The notes beneath the pieces are model-generated. The model was not told where the DNA came from and did not search any database. It worked only from the letters and a program-made list of their open reading frames with translations. A DNA stretch of 64,000 nt from contig NZ_WKKA01000001.1 of NCBI RefSeq assembly GCF_009674885.1, forward strand, positions 558,001 to 622,000, read 5' to 3'. The stretch's first letter is position 1, and each line of letters opens with the position of its first letter. Source of the stretch: Paracoccus sp. S-4012 (GTDB lineage Bacteria > Pseudomonadota > Alphaproteobacteria > Rhodobacterales > Rhodobacteraceae). The position numbers were made by a program, and so were the translations under genes. This document shows, in pieces, positions 43,114-51,748 of the stretch.

Positions 43114-44777
43114 TGGGGCAGGCCCCCCTCATGCGGGTGCGCGGGGTCGGGCGGCTCGGGGCGGTGGCCCGGCGGGATGCCGGCGGCGTCGGGCGCGCGG
43201 CCGGTATCGGTGACGCCCGCCATCAGCAGCCCCAGCTCCCCGGGCGTCGTCTCGCCCGGCATGCGCTCGCCCATGATGCGCCCGTCGAACATGACCGCGA
43301 TCCGGTCGGACAGCGCCATCACCTCGTCCAGCTCGACCGAGACCAGCAGGATCGCCGTCCCGGCGTCGCGCAGCTCGATCAGGCGGCGGTGGATGAACTC
43401 GATCGCGCCGATATCGACGCCGCGGGTCGGCTGGCCGACGAGCAGCAGGGCGGGGTGCCGCTCCATCTCGCGGGCGCAGACGAGCTTTTGCTGGTTGCCG
43501 CCGGAGAAGCTCTTGGCGGGCAGGTCGGCGTCGAGGGGGCGGACGTCGAAACGTTCCATCTCGGCGGCCGCATGGGCGCGGATGCGGTCGTTTCGCAGCA
43601 GCGCAGCCCCCCATTCGGGATCGCCGTGATAGCCGAAGATCGCGTTTTCCCAGGCGTGGAAGTCCATGATGAGGCCCTCGGCTTGGCGATCCTCGGGCAC
43701 ATGGGCGATGCCGAGGGCCCGGCGTCCGGCGGCATCGGCACCGCGGCCGGTCAGCGGGATCGGACGCCCCGCCATCCGCACTTCGCCCGAGAGCTTCGCC
43801 GCCACTTCCGGGAAGCCGCCGAGCAGCTCAAGCAGTTCCGACTGCCCGTTGCCGCTGACCCCGGCGATGCCGAGGATCTCGCCCGCGCGCAGGTCGAGGT
43901 CGATGCCCCGCAACCGCTCCACCCCTTCCGCGTCGATCAAACGTAGGCCGCGGATTTCCAGCACCGGCTCGCCGGGGCGGGCCGCGGGCTTTTCCACCCG
44001 CAGCAGCACCTTGCGGCCGACCATCAGCTCGGCCAGTTCCGCGGGCGAGGTCTCGGCGGTCCTCACCGTCGCCACCATCTCGCCGCGCCGCATGACCGAG
44101 ACGGCATCCGTCACCTCCATGATCTCGCGCAGCTTGTGGGTGATGAGGATGATCGTCTTGCCCTCGTCCCGCAGGCCCCGGAGGATGCGGAACAGGTGGT
44201 CGGCCTCGGCCGGGGTCAGGACGCCCGTCGGCTCGTCGAGGATCAGGATGTCGGCTCGGCGGTAGAGCGCCTTCAGGATCTCCACCCGCTGCTGATGCCC
44301 GACCGACAGCTCGTCGATGACTGCGCCGGGGTCCACCTCGAGCTGGTAGTCGCGCGCGAGGCCCGTCAGCTCCGCCCGCGCGCGGGCGAGCGAGGGCCGC
44401 AGCAGCGCGCCGTCCTCGGCCCCGAGGATCACGTTCTCCAGCACGGTGAAGTTGCGGACCAGCTTGAAGTGCTGGAACACCATGCCGATGCCCGCCCGGA
44501 TCGCGGTCTGGCTGTCGGCGATCACGAGGGGCTCGCCGTTCACGCGGATTTCCCCCGCATCGGGGCGGTAGAAGCCGTAGAGGATCGACATCAGCGTCGA
44601 TTTCCCGGCCCCGTTCTCGCCCACGATGCCGTGGATCGTCCCGCGCGCGACGGTGAGGTCGATGGCGCGGTTGGCCTGCACCGGGCCGAAGGCCTTGGAG
44701 ATGCCGCGAAGCTCGATGGCGGGCGGGGCGGCCGCATCGGGCCGCCCCTCGTCAGGCATCGCGGCGGGTGCCGCCAT
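43110..44777 (-). CDS. BMP-system ABC transporter ATP-binding protein (double ATPase)
   Basis: Double-cassette ATPase of 555 residues: Walker A GENGAGKSTLMSILYGF, VFQHFKLVRNFTVLENV, signature LSVGHQQRVEILKAL and Walker B LILDEPTGVLT in the first half; GVSGNGQSELLELLGG, HVPEDRQAEG, SFSGGNQQKLVCAREM and LLVGQPTRGVD in the second. The ATG at 44777 overlaps the stop of the binding-protein gene; an in-frame ATG 18 bases later is possible. A Pro-rich tail follows the second cassette. Confidence 0.92.
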   Translation of the reverse strand: MAAPAAMPDEGRPDAAAPPAIELRGISKAFGPVQANRAIDLTVARGTIHGIVGENGAGKSTLMSILYGFYRPDAGEIRVNGEPLVIADSQTAIRAGIGMVFQHFKLVRNFTVLENVILGAEDGALLRPSLARARAELTGLARDYQLEVDPGAVIDELSVGHQQRVEILKALYRRADILILDEPTGVLTPAEADHLFRILRGLRDEGKTIILITHKLREIMEVTDAVSVMRRGEMVATVRTAETSPAELAELMVGRKVLLRVEKPAARPGEPVLEIRGLRLIDAEGVERLRGIDLDLRAGEILGIAGVSGNGQSELLELLGGFPEVAAKLSGEVRMAGRPIPLTGRGADAAGRRALGIAHVPEDRQAEGLIMDFHAWENAIFGYHGDPEWGAALLRNDRIRAHAAAEMERFDVRPLDADLPAKSFSGGNQQKLVCAREMERHPALLLVGQPTRGVDIGAIEFIHRRLIELRDAGTAILLVSVELDEVMALSDRIAVMFDGRIMGERMPGETTPGELGLLMAGVTDTGRAPDAAGIPPGHRPEPPDPAHPHEGGLPQ

Positions 44778-45766
44778 CAGCTTACCGGGCAGGTGTTGTC
44801 CGTCATGTAGTCGTGGACCTGGATCTCGCCCGAGACGATCTTCGCCGTCGCCTCGTCCACGGCCGCCTGCATCTCGTCGGTCACGAGGTCCTTGTTGTTC
44901 TCGTCCACCGCGACCGAGACGCCCTCGGAGGCGAGGTCCATGACCCGCACCCCCGGCTCCACCGCCTCGCCGGCCGTGAAGGCCTCGAACACGGCGTTGT
45001 CCACCTTCTTGACCATCGAGGTCAGCACCTGTCCCGGATGCAGGTGGTTCTGGTTGCTGTCCACGCCGATGGAGAGGATGCCCTCGTCGGCCGCGGTCTG
45101 GAGCACGCCGATCCCGGTGCCGCCCGCGGCGGCGTAGATCACGTCCGCGCCCTGCGACATCTGCGCCCGCGCCAGCTCGCCCCCCTTCACCGGGTCGTTC
45201 CACGCCGCCGGGGTGGTGCCGGTGTAGTTGACGAGGACCTTGCCGTCGGGCCGGGTGGCCATGAAGCCCTGCCGGTAGCCGCATTCGAACTTGTGGATCA
45301 GCGGAATGTCCATGCCGCCGATGAAGCCCACGGTCCCGCTCTCGGAGGCCATCGCGGCCATGATCCCGGCGAGGTAGCTGCCCTGCTCCTCGGTGAAGAC
45401 GACCGACTGCACGTTCGGCTGCTCGACCACCATGTCGATGATGACGAACTTCGTGTCGGGGTAGTCGGGGGCGACCTGGTTGAGCACGTCACCGAAGGCG
45501 AAGCCGGTCATCACGATGGGGTTGGCGCCGGTCTCGGCCAGCCGCCGCAGCGCCTGCTCGCGCTGCGCCTCGGACTGCATCTCCAGCTCCTTGTAGGTGC
45601 CGCCGGTCTCGGCCTTCCAGCGTTCGCCGCCCATATGCGCGGCTTCGTTGAAGGATTTGTCGAACTTGCCGCCGAGATCGAAGATCAGCGCCGGTTCGGC
45701 GGCGGCGAGGCCCGCGGTCAGCGCGAGGCCGGCGGCGCCGGCGAGCAGGGTCTTGAGCATGGGCAT
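44777..45766 (-). CDS. BMP-family ABC transporter substrate-binding protein (probable purine nucleoside receptor)
   Basis: Periplasmic binding protein of 329 residues with a signal peptide (MPMLKTLLAGAAGLALTAGLAAA). BMP/PnrA blocks: FDLGGKFDKSFNEAAHMG near the mature N-terminus, MTGFAFGDVLNQVAPDYPDTKFVIID, EEQGSYLAGIMAAMAS, VGFIGGMDIPLIHKFECGYRQG and DVIYAAAGGTGIGVLQTA. Asp and Phe in the first block stack and hydrogen-bond the nucleoside in PnrA structures. It heads the operon that ends with pnp. A promoter lies just upstream. Confidence 0.9.
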   Translation of the reverse strand: MPMLKTLLAGAAGLALTAGLAAAEPALIFDLGGKFDKSFNEAAHMGGERWKAETGGTYKELEMQSEAQREQALRRLAETGANPIVMTGFAFGDVLNQVAPDYPDTKFVIIDMVVEQPNVQSVVFTEEQGSYLAGIMAAMASESGTVGFIGGMDIPLIHKFECGYRQGFMATRPDGKVLVNYTGTTPAAWNDPVKGGELARAQMSQGADVIYAAAGGTGIGVLQTAADEGILSIGVDSNQNHLHPGQVLTSMVKKVDNAVFEAFTAGEAVEPGVRVMDLASEGVSVAVDENNKDLVTDEMQAAVDEATAKIVSGEIQVHDYMTDNTCPVS

Positions 45767-45816
45767 CCGTGGTCCCCTCCCGAGGGTTGGCGGGCAGGGC
45801 CCGCGGCATCGACGGG

Positions 45817-45846
45817 ATTTAGTCCGCAGCGGGCGCGCCCGGTCAA
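45817..45846 (-). promoter_or_regulatory. Putative promoter of the BMP-pnp operon
   Basis: On the minus strand TTGACC (45846-45841) and CTAAAT (45822-45817) are 18 bases apart, about 50 bases before the binding-protein start. The -35 box overlaps the rimI stop codon, so the operon can be expressed separately from the rimI-tsaB-nfuA group. Confidence 0.5.
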
Positions 45847-46262
45847 CGGCTATCTTCGGCCAGGGAGAGGTCGAGACGCAGGATCATGGCGTCGCGGCCG
45901 GGTCCGTAATAGCCGCGCCTGCGGCCCGCCTCGCGCCAGCCGGCGGCGGCGTAGAGGGCGCGGGCGGGGGCGTTGTCCTCGGCCACCTCGAGGAAGGCGC
46001 TTGCGGCTCCATTCGCCCGGCCGGCGGCGGCGAAGCCCTCGCAGAGCGCACGTCCGAGGCCGTGCCGCCGTGCCTCGGGCGCGACGGCGAGGGTCAGCAG
46101 CTCCGCCTCATCGGCAACGACGCGGCCCACGAGAAAGCCGCCGGGCTGCAGGATCAGGAAGGCGCCGGGCAGCGACAGGATGTCGGCGAAGGCTGCCGCG
46201 CTCCAGGGCGGGGGCGCGGTAAAGCAGCGCGCATGCAGCGCGGCGAGGTCGTCCGGCGTCAT
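45843..46262 (-). CDS. rimI: GNAT-family acetyltransferase, RimI-like
   Basis: Acetyltransferase of 139 residues. The acetyl-CoA loop is VAPEARRHGLGRALCEG, preceded by ADEAELLTLAV and followed by FLEVAEDNAPARALYAAAGWREAGRRRGYY, as in RimI. RimI acetylates the N-terminal Ala of ribosomal protein S18 in E. coli and is commonly next to tsaB, as here (4-base overlap). Confidence 0.88.
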   Translation of the reverse strand: MTPDDLAALHARCFTAPPPWSAAAFADILSLPGAFLILQPGGFLVGRVVADEAELLTLAVAPEARRHGLGRALCEGFAAAGRANGAASAFLEVAEDNAPARALYAAAGWREAGRRRGYYGPGRDAMILRLDLSLAEDSR

Positions 46263-46843
46263 CCGGGCAGGATCGCCGGCCCCTGGTCGCGCGCGGGCGC
46301 GGCGTCGGCCGGGCGCAGGTAGAGCGGCGCCGGCCGTGCCCCGGGATGGGCGATGCGCGAGGCGGCGATGCGGGCGACGGCCTCGGCCAGCGGCACGGGC
46401 TGCGGGTATTCCGGCGGGCCGGGGGGCGGGTCGGCCCCGAGCTCCGGGCGCTCCATCTCGGGGAAGTCCTGCCAGATCGACTGCCCGCCCGGTCCGGGCA
46501 GCACGACGCGGCAGGGGCGCGGCAGGCCGAAACCCATCGCCTCGGTCGTGGTCACGCCGATCGCGGGGATGTCGAGCGAAAGCGCCAGCCCGCGCGCCGC
46601 CGCAACCGCGATCCGCACCCCGGTGAAGCTGCCCGGACCGATGCCGACACCGATGGCGGCAAGGTCGCGCCACTCCGCCCCGCGCCCGGCCAGCAGCGCC
46701 TCGAGCATCGGAAACAGCCGTTCGGCCTGCCCTCGCGGCATCTCCTCGTGGACCGTTTCCACCCATTCGCCGGGGCAAAGCAAAGCGGCCGCGCAATGCG
46801 CGGCCGATGTGTCGAAGCCGAGGATCAGCGGCTCAGGTGACAG
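46259..46843 (-). CDS. tsaB: tRNA threonylcarbamoyladenosine biosynthesis protein TsaB, apparent non-canonical start
   Basis: Partner of TsaD in making t6A37 of ANN-decoding tRNAs; about 194 residues if started at 46843. The frame encodes the N-terminal LILGFDTSAAHCAAALL, conserved in TsaB, then IGVGIGPGSFTGVRIAVAAARGLALSLDIPAIGVTTTEAMGF. No ATG, GTG or TTG occurs before this conserved segment in frame. The first standard initiator (TTG at 46783) would delete it. CTG at 46843, with GAGG six bases upstream inside the nfuA end, is the best candidate start. It overlaps nfuA by 11 bases. A sequencing error is the alternative. Confidence 0.85.
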   Translation of the reverse strand: MSPEPLILGFDTSAAHCAAALLCPGEWVETVHEEMPRGQAERLFPMLEALLAGRGAEWRDLAAIGVGIGPGSFTGVRIAVAAARGLALSLDIPAIGVTTTEAMGFGLPRPCRVVLPGPGGQSIWQDFPEMERPELGADPPPGPPEYPQPVPLAEAVARIAASRIAHPGARPAPLYLRPADAAPARDQGPAILPG

Positions 46844-47393
46844 GACGGACCTCGACCACCTCGGGGACGTAGTGCCGCAGCAGGTTCTCGATCCCCATCT
46901 TCAGCGTCAGGGTCGAGGACGGGCAGCCCGAGCAGGCGCCCTTCATGTGCAGATAGACCACCCCGCGGTCGAAGCCGTGGAAGGTGATGTCGCCGCCGTC
47001 CTGCGCCACCGCCGGCCGCACGCGGGTGTCGAGCAGCTCCTTGATCTGGCTGACGACCTCGTCATCCTCGGGCGCATGGGCGGCATGGCCGTCATCGCCC
47101 TCTCCGCCGCCGGTGACGACCGGCTCGCCCGACTGGAAATGCTCCATGATCGCGCCGAGAACGCCGGGCTTCAGGTGATCCCAGGGCGTCTCCTGATCCT
47201 TGGTGACGGTCACGAAGTCGCTGCCGAGGAACACCCCGCGCACGCCCTTGACGCCGAAGATGCGCGTCGCCAGCGGCGACTCCCCGGCCGCCTCCGGCGC
47301 CGGGTAATCGGCCGCCCCCTGCGCCAGCACGGTGCGGCCGGGCAGGAACTTCAGGGTTGCCGGGTTCGGCGTGGTCTCGGTCTGGATGAACAT
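46833..47393 (-). CDS. nfuA: NifU-like Fe-S scaffold/carrier protein (Nfu type)
   Basis: Fe-S cluster carrier of 186 residues with two domains: an N-terminal Nfu_N domain (MFIQTETTPNPATLKFLPG, FGVKGVRGVFLGSDFVTVTK) and a C-terminal NifU domain with the CxxC cluster site GACSGCPSSTLTLKMGIENLL. An acidic/His linker joins them. A G-rich ribosome site precedes the ATG at 47393. It is the first gene of the nfuA-tsaB-rimI group. Confidence 0.93.
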   Translation of the reverse strand: MFIQTETTPNPATLKFLPGRTVLAQGAADYPAPEAAGESPLATRIFGVKGVRGVFLGSDFVTVTKDQETPWDHLKPGVLGAIMEHFQSGEPVVTGGGEGDDGHAAHAPEDDEVVSQIKELLDTRVRPAVAQDGGDITFHGFDRGVVYLHMKGACSGCPSSTLTLKMGIENLLRHYVPEVVEVRPVT

Positions 47394-47550
47394 TGGCGTG
47401 CCCCCTTGCTTGCCAAGGATATGTGGGCCGCGACCGCAGAGGTCAAGGTGATGCGCCTTGCCCACGCCTGCGGCGATTTTCCGCCGGACAAGCGCGGATT
47501 GCGGCGGCATCAGTTCCCTTTCCGGGCATCTGCTGCTATCCAGAAGGACA

Positions 47551-48324
47551 ATGACAGACGCCGGACCGGCGCGGGGCAGAGGCTGTTATCGGGTGACGAT
47601 CAGGCAGGACTGGGATGGTCTCGGTGCGCGCGAAGTCTCCGCGCTTGAAGCCGGGTTCGCCAATCCCGGGTTCGCTGTCTGCCGGATGCCGCTCGGCAAG
47701 CGGGTGTTCGATATCAGCCTGGCGCTTCTGCTGCTGGTCCCGCTGTCCTTCGTCATGGCTGCCGTCGCGGTGGTTCTGGCGGTGCGTCAGGGGCGGCCGA
47801 TCCTTTATGCCGCGCCGCGGATGAAGGGCGTGAACGAGGAGTTCACGCAGTGGAAGTTCCGCACCATGACCCGGGACGAGACCGACAGCGGCGCCTCCGG
47901 CGCGCACAAGAACTGGCGCATCACCGGGATCGGCGCGTTCCTGCGGCGCACGCGGATCGACGAGCTGCCGCAGCTCTTCAACATCCTCAAGGGCGACATG
48001 AGCTTCGTCGGCCCCCGGCCGCCGCTGCGCGAATATGTCGAGCGTTTCCCAGCCCGCTTCGCCTCGACCCTGCGCTGCCGGCCCGGCGTCACCGGCCTCG
48101 CCACGCTGATCTATCACCGCCACGAGGACCGGATCATGGCGGCCTGCGCCACGCCGGAGGCGACCGAGGCGACCTATTACCGCCGCTGCCTGCCGACGAA
48201 GCTCCGCATCGACGAGATCTACCGGCAGCGGCGGACCATCGGCCTCGACACCTGGATCATCTGCCACACCGTGGCGACGGTCTTCCGCCCCCGTCATGCA
48301 GCCCCGAAGCGCCGCCGGCGCTGA
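47551..48324 (+). CDS. Sugar-phosphate transferase (undecaprenyl-phosphate glycosyl-1-phosphate transferase, WbaP/ExoY-like)
   Basis: Initiating transferase of polysaccharide synthesis, 257 residues from an ATG preceded by AGAAGGA. One membrane helix ([24 protein letters not shown]) is followed by the catalytic domain: [44 protein letters not shown] and [13 protein letters not shown]. These enzymes transfer a sugar-1-phosphate onto undecaprenyl phosphate. No other polysaccharide genes are adjacent. The last 68 bases overlap truA on the opposite strand. Confidence 0.9.
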   Translation: MTDAGPARGRGCYRVTIRQDWDGLGAREVSALEAGFANPGFAVCRMPLGKRVFDISLALLLLVPLSFVMAAVAVVLAVRQGRPILYAAPRMKGVNEEFTQWKFRTMTRDETDSGASGAHKNWRITGIGAFLRRTRIDELPQLFNILKGDMSFVGPRPPLREYVERFPARFASTLRCRPGVTGLATLIYHRHEDRIMAACATPEATEATYYRRCLPTKLRIDEIYRQRRTIGLDTWIICHTVATVFRPRHAAPKRRRR

Positions 48325-49093
48325 ACGGGTCCGCCGGATAGCCCACCCCGGTGAGGCAGAGCCCCTGCGGCGGGCAGACCGGCCCGCAGGCGGCGCGGTC
48401 GCGCGCGGCGAGGGCCTCGGCCACGCGCGCGGGCGGCCATGCCCCGGCGCCCACCCGCTCGAGCGTGCCGACGATGCTGCGCACCTGGTTGTGCAGGAAG
48501 CTGCGGGCGCGGAGCGCAAGGCGGAACTCGGTTCCGTGGGGAACGGGGACGGCGTCGATGGCGATCTCGTCCAGGGTCTTCACCGGGGTTTTCGACTGGC
48601 ACATGGTCGAGCGGAACGTGGTGAAATCATGCCGCCCGACGAGATGCGCCGCCCCCTCGCGCATGGCGTCGAGGTCGAGCGCATGGCGCACCTGCCAGAC
48701 GCGCCCGGCGTCCAGCACCGCGGGCGCGCGGCGGGAGAGCAGGCGGAACAGATACCGCCGCTCCACCGCCGAGAAGCGGGCGTGCCAGTCGTCTGGGACC
48801 CGCGCGATGGCCAGCACCGCCACCGGATCAGGCCGCAGATGCGCGTTCACCGCATCGCGCAGCCGGTCGGGAGCCCAGTCGCGGGCCATGTCCGCATGCG
48901 CCACCTGCCCGGTCGCATGGACCCCTGCATCGGTCCGCCCCGCCGCCGCGATCCGCGCCCCCGCCGCGAAGCCCGGATCGAGCGCCGCGAGCGCCCGCTC
49001 CACCGCGCCCTGCACCGAAGGCAGCCCGGCCTGCGCCTGCCAGCCCGCGAAGGGCCGGCCATCATATTCGATCTTCAGCGCGTAACGAGGCAT
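48257..49093 (-). CDS. truA: tRNA pseudouridine(38-40) synthase TruA
   Basis: Pseudouridine synthase of the anticodon arm, 278 residues. Family blocks: [14 protein letters not shown], the catalytic Asp in [40 protein letters not shown], and [20 protein letters not shown]. The tail after ADPF is about 20 residues longer than usual (Gly/Ser/Pro-rich) and is the part overlapping the convergent transferase gene, so the original stop was probably earlier. Confidence 0.95.
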   Translation of the reverse strand: MPRYALKIEYDGRPFAGWQAQAGLPSVQGAVERALAALDPGFAAGARIAAAGRTDAGVHATGQVAHADMARDWAPDRLRDAVNAHLRPDPVAVLAIARVPDDWHARFSAVERRYLFRLLSRRAPAVLDAGRVWQVRHALDLDAMREGAAHLVGRHDFTTFRSTMCQSKTPVKTLDEIAIDAVPVPHGTEFRLALRARSFLHNQVRSIVGTLERVGAGAWPPARVAEALAARDRAACGPVCPPQGLCLTGVGYPADPFSAGGASGLHDGGGRPSPRCGR

Positions 49094-49106
49094 CGACTCG
49101 GGCGCC

Positions 49107-50093
49107 TCAGCGGCGCTCTTTCCAGCCGGTCTCGTGCAGCAGGTCGTCCAGCCGCTGCCCGCGGTCGCCTTCGAGTCGGGGCATCTCGGGCTCCGGCGCC
49201 GGCTGCGGCACCCGCACGCCCTCGCGCGCGAGGCGGTCGCGGAGGACCTCGATCTCGATGTCCATGTCGGCGCGGCTGCCCTGCATGAGGCTGCGGGTCC
49301 GGGCGGCGAAGTTGGTCTCCAGATCGGCGATCAGCGCCTCCCATGCCGCGCGGGCCGACGCGTCCTGGGTCTGGACGTAGAGGTCCACGAACTTCACCGT
49401 CGCGTCGCGCGCGCCCATCAGGTAGACGCCCAGGTACCGCCGCGCCGCCGTCAGGTCGCCCGGGTCCTCCTCCACCCGCCGGAAGAGGCCGCGCGCGACG
49501 CCCGCAAACCGCTCCACCCGTGCCTCGAGGCCGCGGTCACGGGTCCGCAGGATCGCATCGCGCATGGCGGCGAGGTAACCCTCGGCTTCCTCGACGAAGC
49601 GCGCCACGCGGTCCTGCTGGACAGGGTCGATGCCTTCCATGCCCTTGTCCTTCATCGGGTCGGGCCCGAACGAGAACCAGTGCAGCGCCGCCCCCATGAG
49701 GCCAATGACGCCCGCGCCTGCCATCGCGCCAGTCCCCGGCTCCACCGCACCCACCGCGAGGCCGAGGCCGGTCAGTACGCCGCCGAACAGCTTGCGCGGG
49801 ATCGCCGGCCGGCGCGCGATGCGCCGTGCATCATAGGCAGCTTCGGCCTGCAGCCCCTGCCGGGTCATGAACATGCCGCCCGCGAGGATGCCGAAGCCCG
49901 CGAGGTTCGTCGCCATACCCACCGGGTCCTGAAAGAACGCGCCGAGCAGGAACGGGACGCCCGCGACCGTGATCCAGGTCGTGCGGCCCTCCAGCCGGTG
50001 GTGGATCTTGCCCGGCACCGCCCGCGCGGGCAGGTTCGCCTCGGCCTCAGCCTTCGCGCCCGGCGAGTAGCGCCCCCCGAACCGGATCGCCAT
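49107..50093 (-). CDS. XpaC-like protein (5-bromo-4-chloroindolyl phosphate hydrolysis family)
   Basis: Membrane-associated protein of 328 residues. Hydrophobic segments occur near residues 40-80 and 105-140, followed by a long helical domain ([55 protein letters not shown]) typical of XpaC. In other bacteria xpaC neighbours telA, but no telA is seen here. The function is unknown; the name comes from an indirect phosphatase phenotype in Bacillus. Its ATG overlaps the stop of a 27-residue membrane ORF. Confidence 0.75.
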   Translation of the reverse strand: MAIRFGGRYSPGAKAEAEANLPARAVPGKIHHRLEGRTTWITVAGVPFLLGAFFQDPVGMATNLAGFGILAGGMFMTRQGLQAEAAYDARRIARRPAIPRKLFGGVLTGLGLAVGAVEPGTGAMAGAGVIGLMGAALHWFSFGPDPMKDKGMEGIDPVQQDRVARFVEEAEGYLAAMRDAILRTRDRGLEARVERFAGVARGLFRRVEEDPGDLTAARRYLGVYLMGARDATVKFVDLYVQTQDASARAAWEALIADLETNFAARTRSLMQGSRADMDIEIEVLRDRLAREGVRVPQPAPEPEMPRLEGDRGQRLDDLLHETGWKERR

Positions 50094-50176
50094 CAGCCCG
50101 CCCCCACGAGCGAGGCGTAGAGCGTGAGCCCCATCAGCAGGAAGAACGACAAGCGGCTCATGGCGTTGCGCGACAT
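50093..50176 (-). CDS. Small 27-residue membrane protein upstream of the XpaC-like gene
   Basis: An ATG-initiated frame on the minus strand encodes a basic start (MSRNAMSRL), a hydrophobic helix (SFFLLMGLTLYASLVGA) and stops with TGATG overlapping the XpaC-like start. Length and overlap suggest a translated small membrane protein or leader coupled to that gene. There is no homology support, so the call is tentative. Confidence 0.45.
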   Translation of the reverse strand: MSRNAMSRLSFFLLMGLTLYASLVGAG

Positions 50177-50243
50177 CGGCGGCTCCGGCGGGTGTGTCGC
50201 CCGGTCAACGGCGGGCGGGCGCGCGGCGTTCCGGGGAAAGGGG

Positions 50244-50317
50244 TGGAGCGGGTGATGGGAATCGAACCCACGTATTCAGCTTGGAAGGCTGCTGCTCTAC
50301 CATTGAGCTACACCCGC
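50244..50317 (-). tRNA. tRNA-Gly (anticodon TCC), CCA encoded
   Basis: A 74-base minus-strand gene folds as a standard cloverleaf. The 5' end GCGGGTG pairs with CACCCGC before T-CCA, the D arm is GCTCAATGGTAGAGC, the anticodon loop CTTCCAA gives TCC, and the T arm is GTGGGTTCGATTCCCAT. It lies in a gap between guaD and the small ORF and has its own promoter. Confidence 0.97.
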
Positions 50318-50326
50318 GACGGGACC

Positions 50327-50355
50327 GGTATAGGGGCGCACCGGGTTTCAGACAA
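50327..50355 (-). promoter_or_regulatory. Promoter of tRNA-Gly
   Basis: On the minus strand TTGTCT (50355-50350) and TATACC (50332-50327) are separated by 17 bases and end 9 bases before the mature tRNA 5' end. Confidence 0.65.
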
Positions 50356-50357
50356 GG

Positions 50358-51632
50358 TCAAGCCTTCGCAGCGCGCCCCGCGATCCAGGTCTGCGCCACG
50401 GCGCGGTCGTCGCCCATGACCTGCAGCAGGAACAGCGCCTCGGAGAGCGTCTCGACCGCCTCCATCCGCAGCGCCATCTCGGGCGTGGCGCGGGGGTCGA
50501 GCGCGATCAGGTCGGCGTCGTAGCCGGGCGCGATGCGGCCGAGGCGGTGGCCGAGGTGCAGCGCCTCGGCATTCCCGGCAGTGGCCCAGTGGAAGGCGTC
50601 GAAGGCGTGGAGCCGCTCGCCCCGCATGGCGGCGACCTTGTATGCCTCGCCGAGCGTCTGCAGCATGGACCAAGAGGTGCCGCCGCCGATGTCGGTGGCG
50701 AGGGCGGTCGGGATGCCCCCGGCGCGCAGCCCCGCGTGGTCGAAGAGGCCGGAGCCGAGGAACAGGTTCGAGGTCGGGCAGGCCACCGCCCGCGCCTGCG
50801 CCTCGGCCATGCGGGCGATCTCGCGCGGGGTCAGGTGCAGGCAGTGGCCGAGCAGCAGCCGGTCGGAGAGCAGCCCGGCGCGGTCATAGACGTCGAGATA
50901 GTCGCGGGCCTCGGGGAAAAGCTCGGCGGTCAGGGCGATCTCGGCGTGGTTCTCGGAGATGTGGGTCTGCACGAGGACCTCGGGATGCGCGGCGGCAAGC
51001 GCGCCCGCCGCCTCGAGTTGCGCCGGGGTCGAGGTGATCGCGAAGCGGGGAGTGATCGCGACTTGCAGCCGGCCGCGCCCGTGCCAGTCGCGGATCAGCG
51101 CCTCGGTGTCGTCATGGGCCGACTGCGCCGTGTCCCGCACCGCCTCGGGCGCGTTGCGGTCCATCATCACCTTGCCCGCGATCAGGGCCATACCGCGGCG
51201 TTCCGCTTCACTCAGCAGCGCCTCGGCCGACACCCTGTGCGACGAGCAGTAGCAGCAGGCGGTGGTCGTCCCGGCCCGGATCAGCGCGTCGAGGAACCGC
51301 GGCGACATCGCCTTGGCATGGGCGCGATCGGCAAAGCGCGCCTCGGCCGGGAAGGTGTAGCGGTTGAGCCAGTCGAGCAGCTCGGTCCCCCAGCTCGCCA
51401 CCACCTGAAGCTGCGGGAAGTGGATATGCGGGTCGATGAAGCCGGGCAGGATGATCCGGCCGCGATGGTCCGCCACCGGAACGCCGGGGCGCGCGAGGTC
51501 CGCCCATTCGCCCACGGCGGCGATACGCCCGTCCTCGACCAGCACCGCGCCGTCCTCGATGTCGAGCGGCGGGACGGTTCCGGCCAGGGGATCGGCGTCG
51601 AAACTGACGACACGGCCGCGGATGAGCTGCAT
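50358..51632 (-). CDS. guaD: Guanine deaminase
   Basis: Converts guanine to xanthine; amidohydrolase of 424 residues. Zn ligands and motifs: FIDPHIHFPQLQV with His69 and His71, the CCYCSSHR segment, LVQTHISENHAEI, LLLGHCLHLTPREI and ATDIGGGTSWSML with the catalytic Asp. The start at 51632 gives the family N-terminus QLIRGRVVSF with a GGGG site upstream; longer in-frame starts run through the hairpin repeat. It is the last gene of the purine operon and feeds xanthine to Xdh. Confidence 0.95.
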   Translation of the reverse strand: MQLIRGRVVSFDADPLAGTVPPLDIEDGAVLVEDGRIAAVGEWADLARPGVPVADHRGRIILPGFIDPHIHFPQLQVVASWGTELLDWLNRYTFPAEARFADRAHAKAMSPRFLDALIRAGTTTACCYCSSHRVSAEALLSEAERRGMALIAGKVMMDRNAPEAVRDTAQSAHDDTEALIRDWHGRGRLQVAITPRFAITSTPAQLEAAGALAAAHPEVLVQTHISENHAEIALTAELFPEARDYLDVYDRAGLLSDRLLLGHCLHLTPREIARMAEAQARAVACPTSNLFLGSGLFDHAGLRAGGIPTALATDIGGGTSWSMLQTLGEAYKVAAMRGERLHAFDAFHWATAGNAEALHLGHRLGRIAPGYDADLIALDPRATPEMALRMEAVETLSEALFLLQVMGDDRAVAQTWIAGRAAKA

Positions 51633-51648
51633 GGTTGCCCCCGAAGAA

Positions 51649-51703
51649 TGGATATTTGAGGACAGAAGAAGCCCCGGCCCGGCTTCTTCTGTCGAGAAAT
51701 ATC
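51649..51703. repeat. Head-to-head pair of the dispersed intergenic repeat forming a long hairpin
   Basis: 51661-51673 and 51681-51693 are perfect 13-bp inverted arms with a 7-base loop, and the pairing continues outward through GATATTT with three mismatches. The left half is identical in 25 bases to 28145-28169. The structure sits between xdhC and guaD and would fold in the mRNA, possibly adjusting guaD level. Confidence 0.85.
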
Positions 51704-51711
51704 CCGGGGGA

Positions 51712-51744
51712 GTCCAGCCCCGGCTGGACGGGGGGAGAGCCCCC
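51712..51744 (-). terminator. Two adjacent GC hairpins after xdhC
   Basis: GTCCAGCC (51712-51719) pairs with GGCTGGAC (51722-51729), and GGGGG (51731-51735) with CCCCC (51740-51744). They directly follow the xdhC stop. No T-run follows on the minus strand, so partial termination or mRNA stabilisation is more likely than full termination. Confidence 0.5.
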
Positions 51745-51748
51745 TTCT

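Noticed and set aside
46259..46783. tsaB started at TTG 46783
   Set aside because: This removes LILGFDTSAAHCAAA, which is conserved and needed for the fold, so the start must be upstream.
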